Assembly: GCF_900130025.1 (NCBI RefSeq)
Contig: NZ_FQXR01000010.1
Span: forward strand, 32,342-96,341
Direction: 5' to 3'
DNA length: 64,000 nucleotides
DNA from: Sporanaerobacter acetigenes DSM 13106
GTDB taxonomy: Bacteria > Bacillota > Clostridia > Tissierellales > Sporanaerobacteraceae
Shown here: piece by piece, positions 1-8,998 of the stretch
Layout: the number at the start of each line of letters is the position of its first letter
How positions within the stretch are numbered: position 1 is the first letter of the stretch
Translations under genes and position numbers: made by a program
Notes under the pieces: generated by a model
The model's database searches: none
What the model was told of the DNA's origin: nothing
Seen by the model: only the letters and a program-made list of their open reading frames with translations

Positions 1-76
1 CAGCCATTAGAAAAACTCCTAGAGCAATTCCCACATAAGAAATAATTTCTTTATACCATTTTTCACTTGTTTTCAT
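1..76 (-). CDS. Partial membrane protein, N-terminus only
   Basis: The first 25 codons of a minus-strand gene are present, beginning at ATG 76-74, and the rest lies outside the window. The peptide starts with a short charged stretch (MKTSEKWYKE) and then a hydrophobic segment (IISYVGIALGVFLMA), as in a polytopic membrane protein. An AG-rich stretch just upstream could act as a ribosome binding site. It directly follows the TagA/WecG gene, so it may be the last gene of the polysaccharide locus. A YitT-type protein would fit the start, but 25 residues cannot decide this. Confidence 0.5.
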   Translation of the reverse strand, partial: MKTSEKWYKEIISYVGIALGVFLMA

Positions 77-95
77 ACACTTTCCCTCTTTCTAA

Positions 96-851
96 CTATT
101 CCACTACGTTTTTGCCAAATATGATTTTTAACATGAATTTTGGAAGTACCATTTGTCTTTTTATCCTTGATGGTTCTTTTACAAGTCTGTAAAACCATTC
201 TAATCCTAGCTTTTGATAAACTTCTGGAGCCCTTTTTACTTTTCCTGCAATTATATCCATGGTTCCTCCATTTCCTATGAGAACCTTGCAATTTAATTTA
301 TCTTTATATAAATCCATCCATTTTTCTTGTTTTGGAGCTCCAAATCCTACAAATAAAATATCTGGATTAGATGTATTTATCTTTTCAATAACTTCTATTT
401 CTTCCTCATGACCAGGATAACCTATATGTGCACCCTTAAAATAACCATTGTTGTAACCTGCTATTTTTATATTTGGATATTTTTTTGATATATTTTCTCC
501 TGCTTCTTTAGAAATTCCTTCTTTCCCACCTAGTAAAAATAGACTATATTCGTTCTCATTAGCTATTTCGAGCATTTTCATAGAAAGGTCAAACCCCGTA
601 ACTCTCCCTTTTAAGGGCTTCTTTTTTATCTTTGAAGCATATATAAGTCCTATACCATCTGGAATGATTAAATCTCCATTGTTTAATATCTCCTTTAAGT
701 TTTCATCTTCCCTAGCTTCCATTATTATTTCAGTGTTTGGTGTATATATGGTCTTTGCCCCTTCTCTTTTGAGAAATTCATCTACTATATTTACAGCTTC
801 ATCTAAACTTACTTTATCAACTCTTGTACCAAATATCTTTATACTATCCAT
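96..851 (-). CDS. tagA: WecG/TagA/CpsF family glycosyltransferase
   Basis: Probable N-acetylglucosaminyldiphosphoundecaprenol N-acetyl-beta-D-mannosaminyltransferase, which adds the second sugar to an undecaprenyl-linked cell-wall polymer on the inner membrane face. About 251 residues, normal for the family. The family signatures are visible: TPNTEII near residue 40, IIPDGIGL near 65, FVGFGAPKQEKW near 170 and GNGGTMDIIAG near 195. ATG 851 is preferred over the GTG three codons upstream because an AGAGGGTGG Shine-Dalgarno sits 5-6 bases before it. It overlaps the end of csaB by 8 bases, so the two are translationally coupled. The exact donor and acceptor sugars are inferred from the family. 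Confidence 0.88.
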   Translation of the reverse strand: MDSIKIFGTRVDKVSLDEAVNIVDEFLKREGAKTIYTPNTEIIMEAREDENLKEILNNGDLIIPDGIGLIYASKIKKKPLKGRVTGFDLSMKMLEIANENEYSLFLLGGKEGISKEAGENISKKYPNIKIAGYNNGYFKGAHIGYPGHEEEIEVIEKINTSNPDILFVGFGAPKQEKWMDLYKDKLNCKVLIGNGGTMDIIAGKVKRAPEVYQKLGLEWFYRLVKEPSRIKRQMVLPKFMLKIIFGKNVVE

Positions 852-1962
852 TTTTACCACCCTCTTCTACAAGGTTCAAGGCCATTTTTACATTTTCTAA
901 TGCTTTTTCTTTTAACTTTTCATCTTTTTTCATCAAATTTCTTCGTATATTGTCTTTATTTTTCCACACATTGTCAATGTCAGTGTACAATTCTACAAGC
1001 TCTATATCTTCAATATGACACATATATTCCATGTCTATAAACTTTAAAAAGCCCTCAATTTTAGGATCATATATTAACCCAATCATAGGAGTACCTTGAG
1101 TAGCGGCATATATCAATGAATGAAGTCTCATAGCAATTATAAGTTCCATTTTTTTTATGATACCCATTATATCTTCTACGCTATACATTTCTTTGAGTAA
1201 ATAACAGTTTCCCCTATTTACATTTTCTTTTATTTTCATGCTTATATCTAAATCTTCTGGATAGTGCATAGGAATAAGCAACACATTCACATCATAGCTG
1301 CCTAAAATATAGTCTATAGTTTTAGCTATAGTAGAGACCAATTCATCGTTGTTCTTCCACTGTCTAACTGATATTCCAATCATAGGCCTTTCTAAAGGTA
1401 TATTCTCTATTTCAAATATTTCTGATATTCTCTCTTCAGTAGATGGAATTAGTGTGAATACAGGATCTGCAGTGACATGAATATTGGTATTTTTAACTCC
1501 CAATTGCTCTAGAAATTTTTTAGAATCTTCATCTCTTAGGGTAATTAAATCTACTTTGTTTAAAATTCTTTTGGTTAAAAATCTATTAAATTTTTTATTT
1601 ATAGGCCCGATTCCATTGGCATATACCATTACTGGCTTTTTATGCCTCTTTGCCAAATTCATAAGCAATAAATAATAGAGTATAGATCTAGTGCTAGTCA
1701 CATCTTGTAGTAAACTTCCTCCACCACTTATGAATAGATCACAGCTTTTTATAGCTCTCCTAACTTCCCTCATTTTGAATCTATTTATGGCTTCGATCCC
1801 ATATATTCTTTTTGTATGGGAAGGTTTGTTTGAGAGTGCTACAATTTCAACGTTCTCACTATTTTCTCTTAAATCCTTAACTATAGCTTTTAAAATAGCA
1901 TCATCGCCGCTATTATCAAACCCGTAGTATCCAGAAATGAGTATTCTTTCTTTTGCTTCCAT
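844..1962 (-). CDS. csaB: Polysaccharide pyruvyl transferase CsaB
   Basis: Adds a pyruvate ketal to a cell-wall polysaccharide; in Firmicutes this modification anchors SLH-domain S-layer proteins. The 372-residue protein begins with the typical ISGYYGFDNSGDDAIL segment (about residues 9-24), has LFISGGGSLLQDVTS near 76-90, and the C-terminal MRLHSLIYAATQGTPMIGLIYDPK block that carries conserved His and Lys/Arg residues of the PS_pyruv_trans family. AAGGAG precedes the ATG. It lies between an O-antigen-ligase-like gene and tagA, which fits synthesis of a pyruvylated secondary cell-wall polymer. Confidence 0.92.
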   Translation of the reverse strand: MEAKERILISGYYGFDNSGDDAILKAIVKDLRENSENVEIVALSNKPSHTKRIYGIEAINRFKMREVRRAIKSCDLFISGGGSLLQDVTSTRSILYYLLLMNLAKRHKKPVMVYANGIGPINKKFNRFLTKRILNKVDLITLRDEDSKKFLEQLGVKNTNIHVTADPVFTLIPSTEERISEIFEIENIPLERPMIGISVRQWKNNDELVSTIAKTIDYILGSYDVNVLLIPMHYPEDLDISMKIKENVNRGNCYLLKEMYSVEDIMGIIKKMELIIAMRLHSLIYAATQGTPMIGLIYDPKIEGFLKFIDMEYMCHIEDIELVELYTDIDNVWKNKDNIRRNLMKKDEKLKEKALENVKMALNLVEEGGKNG

Positions 1963-1976
1963 ATATATTCTCCTTT

Positions 1977-3308
1977 TTAACCAATCTCCCTAAATTCTTC
2001 TGATATTCTCATAAGAACTAGTATGAAAGATACTAAGGTCCAAAAAGTAATTATTATCTTAGGTAAATAAAAAACACTTTCTACAGCTCCTTGAGCAAGT
2101 AGAGCACTTATACCTGAAATCACACCTGCTGAAATGATTTTAGTCCATCTATCTTGGCCTTTCACTAAAGTTTTTATAGAGTATTTATATAGTATAAATA
2201 TAAATACTATAAGCACTATAAGCCCTGGAATACCCATTTCTGCCATAGTCTCAAGATAGGTATTGTGAGCATGATAAGCAGGCATTGTTCTAATATAGGA
2301 TTCAAAAGTTTGCTTAAATGGAATATATCCAAATCCAACTCCGGCAATCTTGTGATCCTTTATGATATCTAATGTTATTTTCCAAATTTTTATTCTATAA
2401 TTGTTAGATGAATCTGCAAAGTTTCCAATGCTCAATATTCTATTTACCACTGTTGGTGGCAGAAATTTCATGGCACCAAGTCCCAGTGGTATCAACAATA
2501 AAAGCAATCTTTTTTCTACAAGTAGAACAAATACTAGTATACCAAAGGCAAATCCAACCCAACCACCTCTGGAAAAAGTCAATACCAAAGTCCCCATTAA
2601 AAGAAGAGAAGTCAATAAGAAAATAAATTTCTTATGCATTTCTTTGGTCTCCCAAAAAAGAGCAATGGAAATAGGCGTAGTCATTATCAAATATTCAGCT
2701 AATATATTGGGATTCCCGAATACAGAAAAAACCCTTGTTGTAATCCCTGAATTGTTTGAGACATCTAACCATTTGTCTTCCATTTCCACCCCAACTTTAT
2801 ACTGGTACAATCCATACAATGAAACCAATACTGCTGTAAAGACCATAGTTGTAAGGAGTATATTCAGGTCCTCCTTATCCTTTATTGTATTGGTTATGAC
2901 AAATACAAAACTCAAAGACACTAAATGAATAGCTAAATCTCTAAAACTTCCTTGAACATTTATAGATGTAATAGTGGAAATAATGATTGCAATGACAAAA
3001 AGTGCAATAGGCATATCTATAGAATTTTTAGTTAAAGGACTTATACTTCTAAAAGTTCCCCTATATATAAATGCCGCCAATACAAACAACATAAACACAA
3101 GATTTAAAATATCGGGCATATAAGGCATTATAAATACAGCCAAAAAAGCTCCTATTCTCACATCATGTAATGTTGCAACAACTACCAAAAATCCTACAAA
3201 TGCAAATGCAAAATATTTTAAAGGAAGTTTAAAATAAATTAGTCCAAATACTATTCCTAGCAATATGGGAAGGATATACTGTCTTTGTTTTAATTTTTCT
3301 ACCACCAT
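1977..3308 (-). CDS. O-antigen ligase/polymerase-like membrane protein
   Basis: A 443-residue polytopic protein with about ten to twelve hydrophobic segments. A large extracellular-type loop near residues 290-340 contains the Wzy_C (O-antigen ligase) pattern GVGFGYIPF followed by YHAHNTYLETMAEMGIPGL. Such proteins polymerise or ligate lipid-linked glycans at the outer face of the membrane. The start ATG overlaps the previous gene by 10 bases and has GGGAGGGGA upstream. In this csaB/tagA locus it most likely polymerises or transfers the secondary cell-wall polymer; whether it acts as ligase or polymerase cannot be told from sequence. Confidence 0.8.
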   Translation of the reverse strand: MVVEKLKQRQYILPILLGIVFGLIYFKLPLKYFAFAFVGFLVVVATLHDVRIGAFLAVFIMPYMPDILNLVFMLFVLAAFIYRGTFRSISPLTKNSIDMPIALFVIAIIISTITSINVQGSFRDLAIHLVSLSFVFVITNTIKDKEDLNILLTTMVFTAVLVSLYGLYQYKVGVEMEDKWLDVSNNSGITTRVFSVFGNPNILAEYLIMTTPISIALFWETKEMHKKFIFLLTSLLLMGTLVLTFSRGGWVGFAFGILVFVLLVEKRLLLLLIPLGLGAMKFLPPTVVNRILSIGNFADSSNNYRIKIWKITLDIIKDHKIAGVGFGYIPFKQTFESYIRTMPAYHAHNTYLETMAEMGIPGLIVLIVFIFILYKYSIKTLVKGQDRWTKIISAGVISGISALLAQGAVESVFYLPKIIITFWTLVSFILVLMRISEEFREIG

Positions 3309-3853
3309 CTTTCCCCTCCCTTGTCTATAGTGAATAAGCTTTTTAAAAATTTAAAAGAATTGCTTTCTTCTAAAAGCATCTTGTATCCACCTTCATATTT
3401 CAATCCAAATATACCTATCAATAGTACAAAAATAGATACATAAAATGATTTCCCTAAAAATTTTCCTCTAACAGCATTAAAGATAAATACTGTCAATCCA
3501 AAGAAAAGTGAAAAAACTGCAAATGTGTTTTGAACTTCAACTTCATCTCTAAACAATACAGTTGTACTACTATCTAAAATACTGCCGCCTTTTCCCTTAT
3601 TGATGAGTTTTCTAATAGCTTCTACAAGCTTATATATTAAATCAATAAATTTGCAATATATTTTATAAAACAAAGTCTCTCCTGCCATCTTTCTATTTGA
3701 AGAAAATAGGCGTAAAAAATTTGAGCCTTTGCTTATATATTTAAATCCCTTGCCTATAGTACTCATTATTTTCTTAAAAAGGCTATGTTCATATCCTAAT
3801 TGAATTGCAGACCAAATTTTTGCTAAAACTGTTACAGTAACACTACTATACAT
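3299..3853 (-). CDS. Hypothetical membrane protein of the polysaccharide locus
   Basis: A 184-residue protein that I do not recognise. The N-terminal two thirds is basic and amphipathic (many Lys, Phe, Ile), and two hydrophobic helices follow near residues 112-130 and 137-152. TTGGAGTGA lies before the ATG. Its end overlaps the start of the O-antigen-ligase-like gene by 10 bases, so the pair is likely co-translated and the product may work with that membrane enzyme. No catalytic motif is visible. Confidence 0.6.
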   Translation of the reverse strand: MYSSVTVTVLAKIWSAIQLGYEHSLFKKIMSTIGKGFKYISKGSNFLRLFSSNRKMAGETLFYKIYCKFIDLIYKLVEAIRKLINKGKGGSILDSSTTVLFRDEVEVQNTFAVFSLFFGLTVFIFNAVRGKFLGKSFYVSIFVLLIGIFGLKYEGGYKMLLEESNSFKFLKSLFTIDKGGERWW

Positions 3854-3868
3854 AATATCACTCCAATG

Positions 3869-4354
3869 CTACTCAATTTCCACACCTAATATAGTGCCAA
3901 ATACTGCTACTCTCTTATTCTTTAGTCTAAATTGATGACCAATTCTAGTTTGTTCCCCACCTACTATTATAGCATCATTAGTTTCTATTCCATCTGCTTC
4001 AACTGTAAGGGTAGCAACATATTTTTCTGGAACATCAGCTAAAATCCATTTCCCATCACCTTCAACAGGTTCTTTATAACTGTCAACCTTTACATCTACT
4101 ATTTCCCCAAAATAAGTTCCTTTGTCATAATGGTATAGAGGATCTCCAACTACAAGTCCATCAATAGTAGGTTTTCTTACTTCAGAAACTTCTACTGTAA
4201 CTAAGGTTTTCTTAGGCTCTGATACCATTTCGGGTTTAGCATTTCTAACTCTTTTCACACCACCACTTATAAGCAATGCAAGTATTACTAAAACAATTAG
4301 ATCAATAACATTTATTAGTCCAAATAATTTTCCTTTTTCATTTATTATCTTCAT
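3869..4354 (-). CDS. DUF4330 family membrane-anchored protein
   Basis: About 161 residues. The N-terminus MKIINEKGKLFGLINVIDLIV runs into one transmembrane helix (VLVILALLISGG), as in DUF4330 proteins. The remainder is a soluble beta-rich domain predicted outside the membrane, with the repeated pattern DxLYHYDKGTYFGEIVDVKV. ATG 4354 was chosen because AGGAGGT at 4361-4367 sits exactly before it; the longer frame reading upstream lacks such a site. The stop codon of the GT4 gene lies only a few bases away, so expression is coupled. Function unknown; location suggests a role in polysaccharide export or assembly. Confidence 0.75.
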   Translation of the reverse strand: MKIINEKGKLFGLINVIDLIVLVILALLISGGVKRVRNAKPEMVSEPKKTLVTVEVSEVRKPTIDGLVVGDPLYHYDKGTYFGEIVDVKVDSYKEPVEGDGKWILADVPEKYVATLTVEADGIETNDAIIVGGEQTRIGHQFRLKNKRVAVFGTILGVEIE

Positions 4355-4358
4355 ATTT

Positions 4359-5480
4359 TTACCTCCTGCTTTCCAATATTTTTTCATATATTTCAAAATG
4401 ATCTAAAGCCATTTTTTGTGATGAAAAACCAGATTTTACGGTTTCATATAAATTTCCCCCTAAAGTCTCAATTCTATTTTTATCTTCTAGGAAAGAGTTG
4501 ATACATCTAGAAAGACCATCTACATCTCCTACATTTATCAACCAGCCATTGTGCCCATTTTTAATTAAATCTCCTATTCCTCCAACATCTGTACTGATAA
4601 TAGGTTTTTTAAGCCTTGCACCTTCAAGAATTACATAAGGAAAGCTTTCACTTACAGATGTAAGAACATTTATATCTATAGCATTGAAAAAAGAATATGG
4701 ATCTTTCACATATCCTAGAAAATAGACATATTGACTGATACCAAGTTCTTCTACCATGGATATAAGTCTTTTTTCTTCATTTCCTTTTCCAGCAATTAAA
4801 AATATAACATCTTTTCTATCCTCAAGCACTTTATATGCAGCTTTTATGAAAGTGTCATGATCTTTAACCAAATCCAATCTAGCAACAATTCCTACTAGAG
4901 TCTTGTCTTTTCCATCAATACCATATCTTTTTAAAAATTCATCTTTCTCTACAAAATCTATTTTACTTTCCATGTCAATCCCATTGTAGGCAGTAAATAT
5001 TTTGTGCTCATCAAATCCTCTATCAATAAGCATCCTTTTGAAATTTGAAGAAATAGCAATATAGTAATCAAATTTTTTGAGTGCTGTTGAATTAATTGCT
5101 GTATATACTATTTTTTTATAAGGATTATCTTTAAAATCTAATTTATAATCACTATGTACTGTAGTCACAAAAGGCTTGTTTACCTTGTTTCTAAGAAACA
5201 TGGCAATAAAATTAGCCCTTGCCCCATGACAATGGATGATATCGTAATCTTCTTTTAATATTTCCTCTTTAAGACGAGATATAACGGACATATCATATCT
5301 TTTTTTCTGATTAAATACCTCAATATTTAAACCTGCTTCTTTTGCTTCTCTATAAAAAGCATCTTCTATAAAGCAAATGATCTTTACATCTGCATATTTT
5401 TTAAGACCTTTGACCAGTGAAATTACATGAGTTTTAGCTCCTCCAGTATCACCGCCGCTTATAAGATGAAGTACCTTCAT
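4359..5480 (-). CDS. GT4 family glycosyltransferase
   Basis: A 373-residue GT-B fold enzyme. The N-terminal acceptor domain begins MKVLHLISGGDTGGAKTHV with the glycine-rich loop typical of GT4. The C-terminal domain has VGIVARLDLVKDH near 195, FLGYVKDPYSFFNAIDINVLTS near 255-275 and the nucleotide-sugar binding block SESFPYVILEGARLKKPIISTDVGG with its conserved E-x7-E-like geometry. It transfers a sugar from a nucleotide or lipid donor to a growing glycan. The leader is unusual: the strong Shine-Dalgarno lies about 26 bases from the ATG with a small hairpin in between (separate entry). Confidence 0.85.
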   Translation of the reverse strand: MKVLHLISGGDTGGAKTHVISLVKGLKKYADVKIICFIEDAFYREAKEAGLNIEVFNQKKRYDMSVISRLKEEILKEDYDIIHCHGARANFIAMFLRNKVNKPFVTTVHSDYKLDFKDNPYKKIVYTAINSTALKKFDYYIAISSNFKRMLIDRGFDEHKIFTAYNGIDMESKIDFVEKDEFLKRYGIDGKDKTLVGIVARLDLVKDHDTFIKAAYKVLEDRKDVIFLIAGKGNEEKRLISMVEELGISQYVYFLGYVKDPYSFFNAIDINVLTSVSESFPYVILEGARLKKPIISTDVGGIGDLIKNGHNGWLINVGDVDGLSRCINSFLEDKNRIETLGGNLYETVKSGFSSQKMALDHFEIYEKILESRR

Positions 5481-5488
5481 TATATTAT

Positions 5489-5514
5489 AGCTCTAAATAT
5501 GAGCTTCCTCCTTT
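5489..5514 (-). promoter_or_regulatory. Displaced Shine-Dalgarno with intervening hairpin before GT4 gene
   Basis: On the minus strand AAAGGAGG (5514-5507) is followed by AGCTC (5505-5501), seven loop bases and GAGCT (5493-5489), and then ten bases to the ATG at 5480. The linear spacing is too long for normal initiation, but folding the 5-bp hairpin would bring the site to about 11 bases from the start. The bases are seen directly; the functional reading is inference. Confidence 0.45.
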
Positions 5515-5543
5515 CAAATAGAATAAAAATAAGCATAGTCTAT

Positions 5544-5552
5544 ATTATATCA
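5544..5552 (-). promoter_or_regulatory. Extended -10 promoter candidate for the GT4-to-tagA genes
   Basis: Minus strand reads TGATATAAT, an exact extended -10 (TG-N-TATAAT). No good -35 hexamer is seen 17 bases upstream, as is usual for extended -10 promoters. It lies in the 99-base gap between the PIG-L and GT4 genes, so it could start a transcript running to the left end of the window. Confidence 0.45.
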
Positions 5553-5579
5553 CAATAATATCTATGGTCCTACACCATT

Positions 5580-6512
5580 TTATCTTCTTGCAAGCTCTTC
5601 AGTTATTACTTTATCTACCAACGTATTGTACTCATTTTTCAATTGACTATTTTGCCTATAGGCCATTAGCAAATTGTATTCACTACTTAACTGTTTGAAC
5701 TGTTCTGGTTTAAATCCTCTTTCCAATATGACTTCCAGTGCCTTTCTTGCCTCTTCAACATCGGATTTGACAAATACCTCTGCACCATATCCTTCCCCAG
5801 CTATCAATTTTTTTCTCCTATTTAAAAGGGAAAATGCACTGAAGCCCATAGCCCATTGAGATGTAAATATTTTATATAGTTCTTCCTTTTCATTGTACAA
5901 TTTTTCATCCATAATACATAAAGCATTAACCGTACTTGGAAGTATGGGACTATTGACTTCATACATATATATACTATCAAATTCACTATTCCATTTTTCT
6001 ATTGCCTTTATTGCACTAATTGTAGTTTCAACATGATCCCTATGACCATCAACTATAAAAGGGGTATATATAATATCTGGTTTTTCTATTTCAAGTATTT
6101 GAACTATTTTCTCTATTAATTCTTCTTTTGATGAATTTACACTTCCATCAGGTTCATCCAAAAAATACAAATTGTAAATTCCTAATGTTTTCTTTAAACA
6201 TTCCCCCTCATTTTTCCTTTCCAAAACTACTTCTTCTCTAGAAAGTTCTGAAGTACTACTCCCTCCATCAGAAATATATACAAGAACGATTTTATCTGAT
6301 CTATTCTTGTGTCTTATAAGTGTTCCTCCAGCTCCTATGGTCTCATCATCTACATGAGGGGCAAATACTAAAACCTTATTTTCTCCTTTAAACATATCAT
6401 CAACTAAATAATTGTCTTTTTTATCACTATTCTTATAATAAAAATAAGTATATATCCGATTTATCAAAATTAAAGGATATTTTAAAATTGCTTTTATAAT
6501 TTTCTTTGCCAT
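5580..6512 (-). CDS. PIG-L family deacetylase
   Basis: A 310-residue LmbE/PIG-L-type zinc deacetylase. A basic hydrophobic N-terminus (residues 1-25) may associate with the membrane. The metal/catalytic signature APHVDDETIGAGG is near residues 51-63, with the third ligand region VDGHRDHVETT near 153-163. These enzymes remove acetyl groups from N-acetylglucosamine-type sugars or similar amides. AGGAGGT sits before the ATG. Placement between GNAT and glycosyltransferase genes suggests action on an amino sugar of the surface polymer; the substrate is not shown. Confidence 0.85.
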   Translation of the reverse strand: MAKKIIKAILKYPLILINRIYTYFYYKNSDKKDNYLVDDMFKGENKVLVFAPHVDDETIGAGGTLIRHKNRSDKIVLVYISDGGSSTSELSREEVVLERKNEGECLKKTLGIYNLYFLDEPDGSVNSSKEELIEKIVQILEIEKPDIIYTPFIVDGHRDHVETTISAIKAIEKWNSEFDSIYMYEVNSPILPSTVNALCIMDEKLYNEKEELYKIFTSQWAMGFSAFSLLNRRKKLIAGEGYGAEVFVKSDVEEARKALEVILERGFKPEQFKQLSSEYNLLMAYRQNSQLKNEYNTLVDKVITEELARR

Positions 6513-6523
6513 TTCAAAACCTC

Positions 6524-7588
6524 CTAATACGTATCTGCTTCAATAGGCATTAGATACCAATTCTCTTCTTTAAAAATATACTCATCAATACTAGAGTCGT
6601 CAGTCAAATTTTTTACTGCAAAAGGAATTCTACTTTTAGTTTTCATAAATCCTAATTTTTTCAAAGTCTCTTCACGATACATTCCATCAAGAATCCAACA
6701 CAATACAAAATCTATTTTTATAGATTTAAAATACTCTTTTGCCCTCTCATAAAGAGCAATATAGCTATCTTCGTCTTCTCCAATTATATCCACAATACTT
6801 CCTATTTTCAATGGATACTTTCCACGTACAAGCTTTTCTTCGTCTTTAACTACAATGTATCCCTTCAATTCTCCATTTCTTGTAGCTGCAAAAGTCTTGT
6901 ATGAAATATTGGGATGATTGCTAATCCTCCAATTCAAAAAAGAACTTTCTCTAGTAGTCATAGTACCATAATTTTCACTTACTCTACTCCACAATTCATC
7001 AAATCTATGGTCAAAGTTTTTGATTTCCTCGAATTCATATTTCTCATTACTCTTCACTTTTTTGCCTTTAAATAGCCATATGAAAAACTTTATAGGAGCA
7101 GTCAAAACAATAGATAATCCTTTACTTTTCAAAAAATGTGCAGCCAATCTATCTAGTCTATATACATCCATATATAGTGGAATATCACAAACCAATTTTC
7201 CACCTAGTTTTTCAAGTATTCCTTGCAATGCTTCTTTACTTGGAAAACCATATCTAAATTTGATTCCCATCTCTATACCTAAATCATAAGAGTAAAAAGC
7301 CAAATTTTCATAATATCCCATTCTTCTAAAGTCTTTGTGAACCATTGCATCTATTGACTGACCACCTAATATTTCTCTATCTCCTACTTGCATTTTTGAT
7401 GGCATCAAAGTACATTGTCCTATTATTTTTCCATCTTCATCTGCTAATGCCATTGCAGTTTGTCCATAAGGGCTTTCTAGAAACTGCCAATGCCAATAAT
7501 TTACTTTCCTATCTTTTTTAAAAACTTCATTAAAAAGATTTACAATTTGTTCTTCATCCCCAACTCTATAAGGTCTTATTTCAGCCAA
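6524..7588 (-). CDS. GNAT family N-acetyltransferase (long form)
   Basis: A 354-residue protein with an N-terminal GNAT-like fold: PYRVGDEEQIVNLFNEVF at 6-23, a core beta strand GKIIGQCTLMP near 55-65 and the acetyl-CoA loop-like MVHKDFRRMGYYENL near 88-102. The C-terminal half is a second, poorly conserved GNAT-like domain (YEFEEIKNFDHRFDELW, then KTFAATRNGELKGYIVVKDEE). The start codon is TTG with AGAAGGGAT upstream. Such double-domain acetyltransferases often accompany PIG-L deacetylases in glycan loci. The acetylated substrate is unknown. Confidence 0.75.
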   Translation of the reverse strand: MAEIRPYRVGDEEQIVNLFNEVFKKDRKVNYWHWQFLESPYGQTAMALADEDGKIIGQCTLMPSKMQVGDREILGGQSIDAMVHKDFRRMGYYENLAFYSYDLGIEMGIKFRYGFPSKEALQGILEKLGGKLVCDIPLYMDVYRLDRLAAHFLKSKGLSIVLTAPIKFFIWLFKGKKVKSNEKYEFEEIKNFDHRFDELWSRVSENYGTMTTRESSFLNWRISNHPNISYKTFAATRNGELKGYIVVKDEEKLVRGKYPLKIGSIVDIIGEDEDSYIALYERAKEYFKSIKIDFVLCWILDGMYREETLKKLGFMKTKSRIPFAVKNLTDDSSIDEYIFKEENWYLMPIEADTY

Positions 7589-7606
7589 TTTTATCCCTTC
7601 TCTCCC

Positions 7607-8062
7607 CTAATAATTTATTTCATAATTTCCACGAATCATAAATATGGCGTGAGTTTCAGCATAAACTCCTCTTCCATCATCTCTTGGAACAATCAGCATA
7701 TGATTTGCCGGCACTCTTTCTCCCATCTTTAAATCTTTTCCATCTGTAATATCTGAAAGTCCACCTAGTTCTCCTGCAATTGTAGTAGCCTTGCCACCAC
7801 GAAGAATTATTTCCGTTCCAGCCTTTCCTACAATAGATTGTCCACTTTCTATTTCTACTACTACAAGAGTGGAACCGGATGAACTACTGTTTGCTGTCTT
7901 TTGGTCAACATAAGCTTTGATTTCTCTAACTTGTTTTTCTACGTAACTCAATGTAACTAATGGATCATCTTGTGAACCTGGTTCAGAAAAAGCTATAATC
8001 CCTATACTAAATATTATTGTCAAAATAATGATTGCTGATAATATAATATTTTTCTTCTTCAT
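7607..8062 (-). CDS. Hypothetical exported protein
   Basis: A 151-residue protein with a clear signal peptide or N-terminal anchor (MKKKN, then a hydrophobic stretch to about residue 26, AFSEP). A short helical segment follows (VTLSYVEKQVREIKAYVDQK), then a Ser-rich linker and a beta-rich C-terminal domain with IESGQSIVGKAGTEIILRGGK and MLIVPRDDGRGV. AAGGAGG precedes the ATG. I do not recognise a named family. It opens the polysaccharide gene series, 19 bases from the GNAT gene, so it may be a surface protein of the same system. Confidence 0.65.
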   Translation of the reverse strand: MKKKNIILSAIIILTIIFSIGIIAFSEPGSQDDPLVTLSYVEKQVREIKAYVDQKTANSSSSGSTLVVVEIESGQSIVGKAGTEIILRGGKATTIAGELGGLSDITDGKDLKMGERVPANHMLIVPRDDGRGVYAETHAIFMIRGNYEINY

Positions 8063-8147
8063 ATAAATTCCTCCTTCATTAGATTATACTATAGATTTGT
8101 GACCTTTTAAATATCTAGCATGTATTTCCCAGGAAATTTCCCAAAAA

Positions 8148-8172
8148 AATAAGCATGTTATCCATGCTTATT
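8148..8172 (-). terminator. Rho-independent terminator after mazF
   Basis: A 10-bp perfect stem (AATAAGCATG at 8148-8157 pairing with 8163-8172, loop TTATC) is followed on the minus strand by seven T residues. It lies 12 bases past the mazF stop and separates the mazEF/alr block from the polysaccharide locus. Confidence 0.85.
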
Positions 8173-8183
8173 AAAATTATTCG

Positions 8184-8534
8184 TTATAAATCTACAAGTC
8201 CAAGACTTATCTTTAGACATTCATCAACTTTGTCCATCATATCGTCATTAAACCTGCCAATTTTTTCTCGCAGCCTTTTTTTATCTATAGTTCTAATTTG
8301 TTCCAGTAAAACTACCGAATCTTTAGGTAGTCCATATTCAGGAGCATTTATTTCAACATGAGTAGGAAGTTTAGCCTTATTTATCTGAGAAGTAATAGCC
8401 GCAATGATAATAGTAGGACTATATTTGTTCCCTATGTCATTTTGTATGACAAGGACAGGTCTAACTCCACCTTGCTCCGAACCTATAACTGGACTCAAAT
8501 CAGCATAAAAAATATCTCCTCTTTTAACTATCAC
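8184..8534 (-). CDS. mazF: Type II toxin endoribonuclease MazF/EndoA
   Basis: A 116-residue MazF (PemK) mRNA interferase, the same length as Bacillus EndoA. Visible family blocks are [20 protein letters not shown] (residues 4-23), the RPVLVIQND strand with the catalytic Arg, [18 protein letters not shown] around residues 45-62 carrying the catalytic Ser/Thr, and [17 protein letters not shown]. It cleaves single-stranded mRNA at short specific sites and is held inactive by the antitoxin encoded just upstream. The stop of the antitoxin gene overlaps this start by 4 bases, giving the coupled translation typical of these pairs. The alr neighbourhood is also the common Firmicute arrangement. Confidence 0.93.
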   Translation of the reverse strand: MIVKRGDIFYADLSPVIGSEQGGVRPVLVIQNDIGNKYSPTIIIAAITSQINKAKLPTHVEINAPEYGLPKDSVVLLEQIRTIDKKRLREKIGRFNDDMMDKVDECLKISLGLVDL

Positions 8535-8812
8535 ACTTTTTCACACCCTGTAAGTTTTGCTTCATAAATATACAATTCTCTCATATCTTGTTCCATGCCC
8601 ATTTCTGCAAGACTACTATTTATCTTGCTCATTTCCTTATAGCCAGTTTTCATTTTTTCGCATATATCTACTCTTTTCTTTTCTCTAATATATAATTTCA
8701 TGGCTTCTCTCACTAACTCACTCCTGTTTTTTTTCTCACTAGAAACTATAAAATCAACTTCTTCTAACAAGCTATTAGGTAAACTTATCATGATCCTTTT
8801 GGTTTCAGCCAT
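8531..8812 (-). CDS. mazE: Ribbon-helix-helix antitoxin MazE/EndoAI
   Basis: About 93 residues. The N-terminal [20 protein letters not shown] is a ribbon-helix-helix DNA-binding domain, with the second helix in [20 protein letters not shown]. The charged C-terminus would wrap the MazF dimer. The ATG at 8812 was chosen because GGGGGTG lies 7-10 bases upstream and because the fold begins there; the reading frame extends 15 codons further without a site. It likely neutralises MazF and represses its own operon. Confidence 0.88.
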   Translation of the reverse strand: MAETKRIMISLPNSLLEEVDFIVSSEKKNRSELVREAMKLYIREKKRVDICEKMKTGYKEMSKINSSLAEMGMEQDMRELYIYEAKLTGCEKV

Positions 8813-8998
8813 TAACAATTGCACCCCCAAGCCTTTTGAGATTCCCCCCACAACCAAACAAAAGATAAGCCTCCAAATGTGTTCTGAAAATATATTTAAA
8901 AAACAAAATTTATGACCCCAATATTTAATAGTACCAAATCAATTATATTTATTAACTATAATTGTGTCAACAATTCGAATATATTATACAAGTTTTTA

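Noticed and set aside
2401..2928. 175-codon plus-strand frame
   Set aside because: Antisense shadow inside the O-antigen-ligase-like gene; no ribosome site and no recognisable domain.
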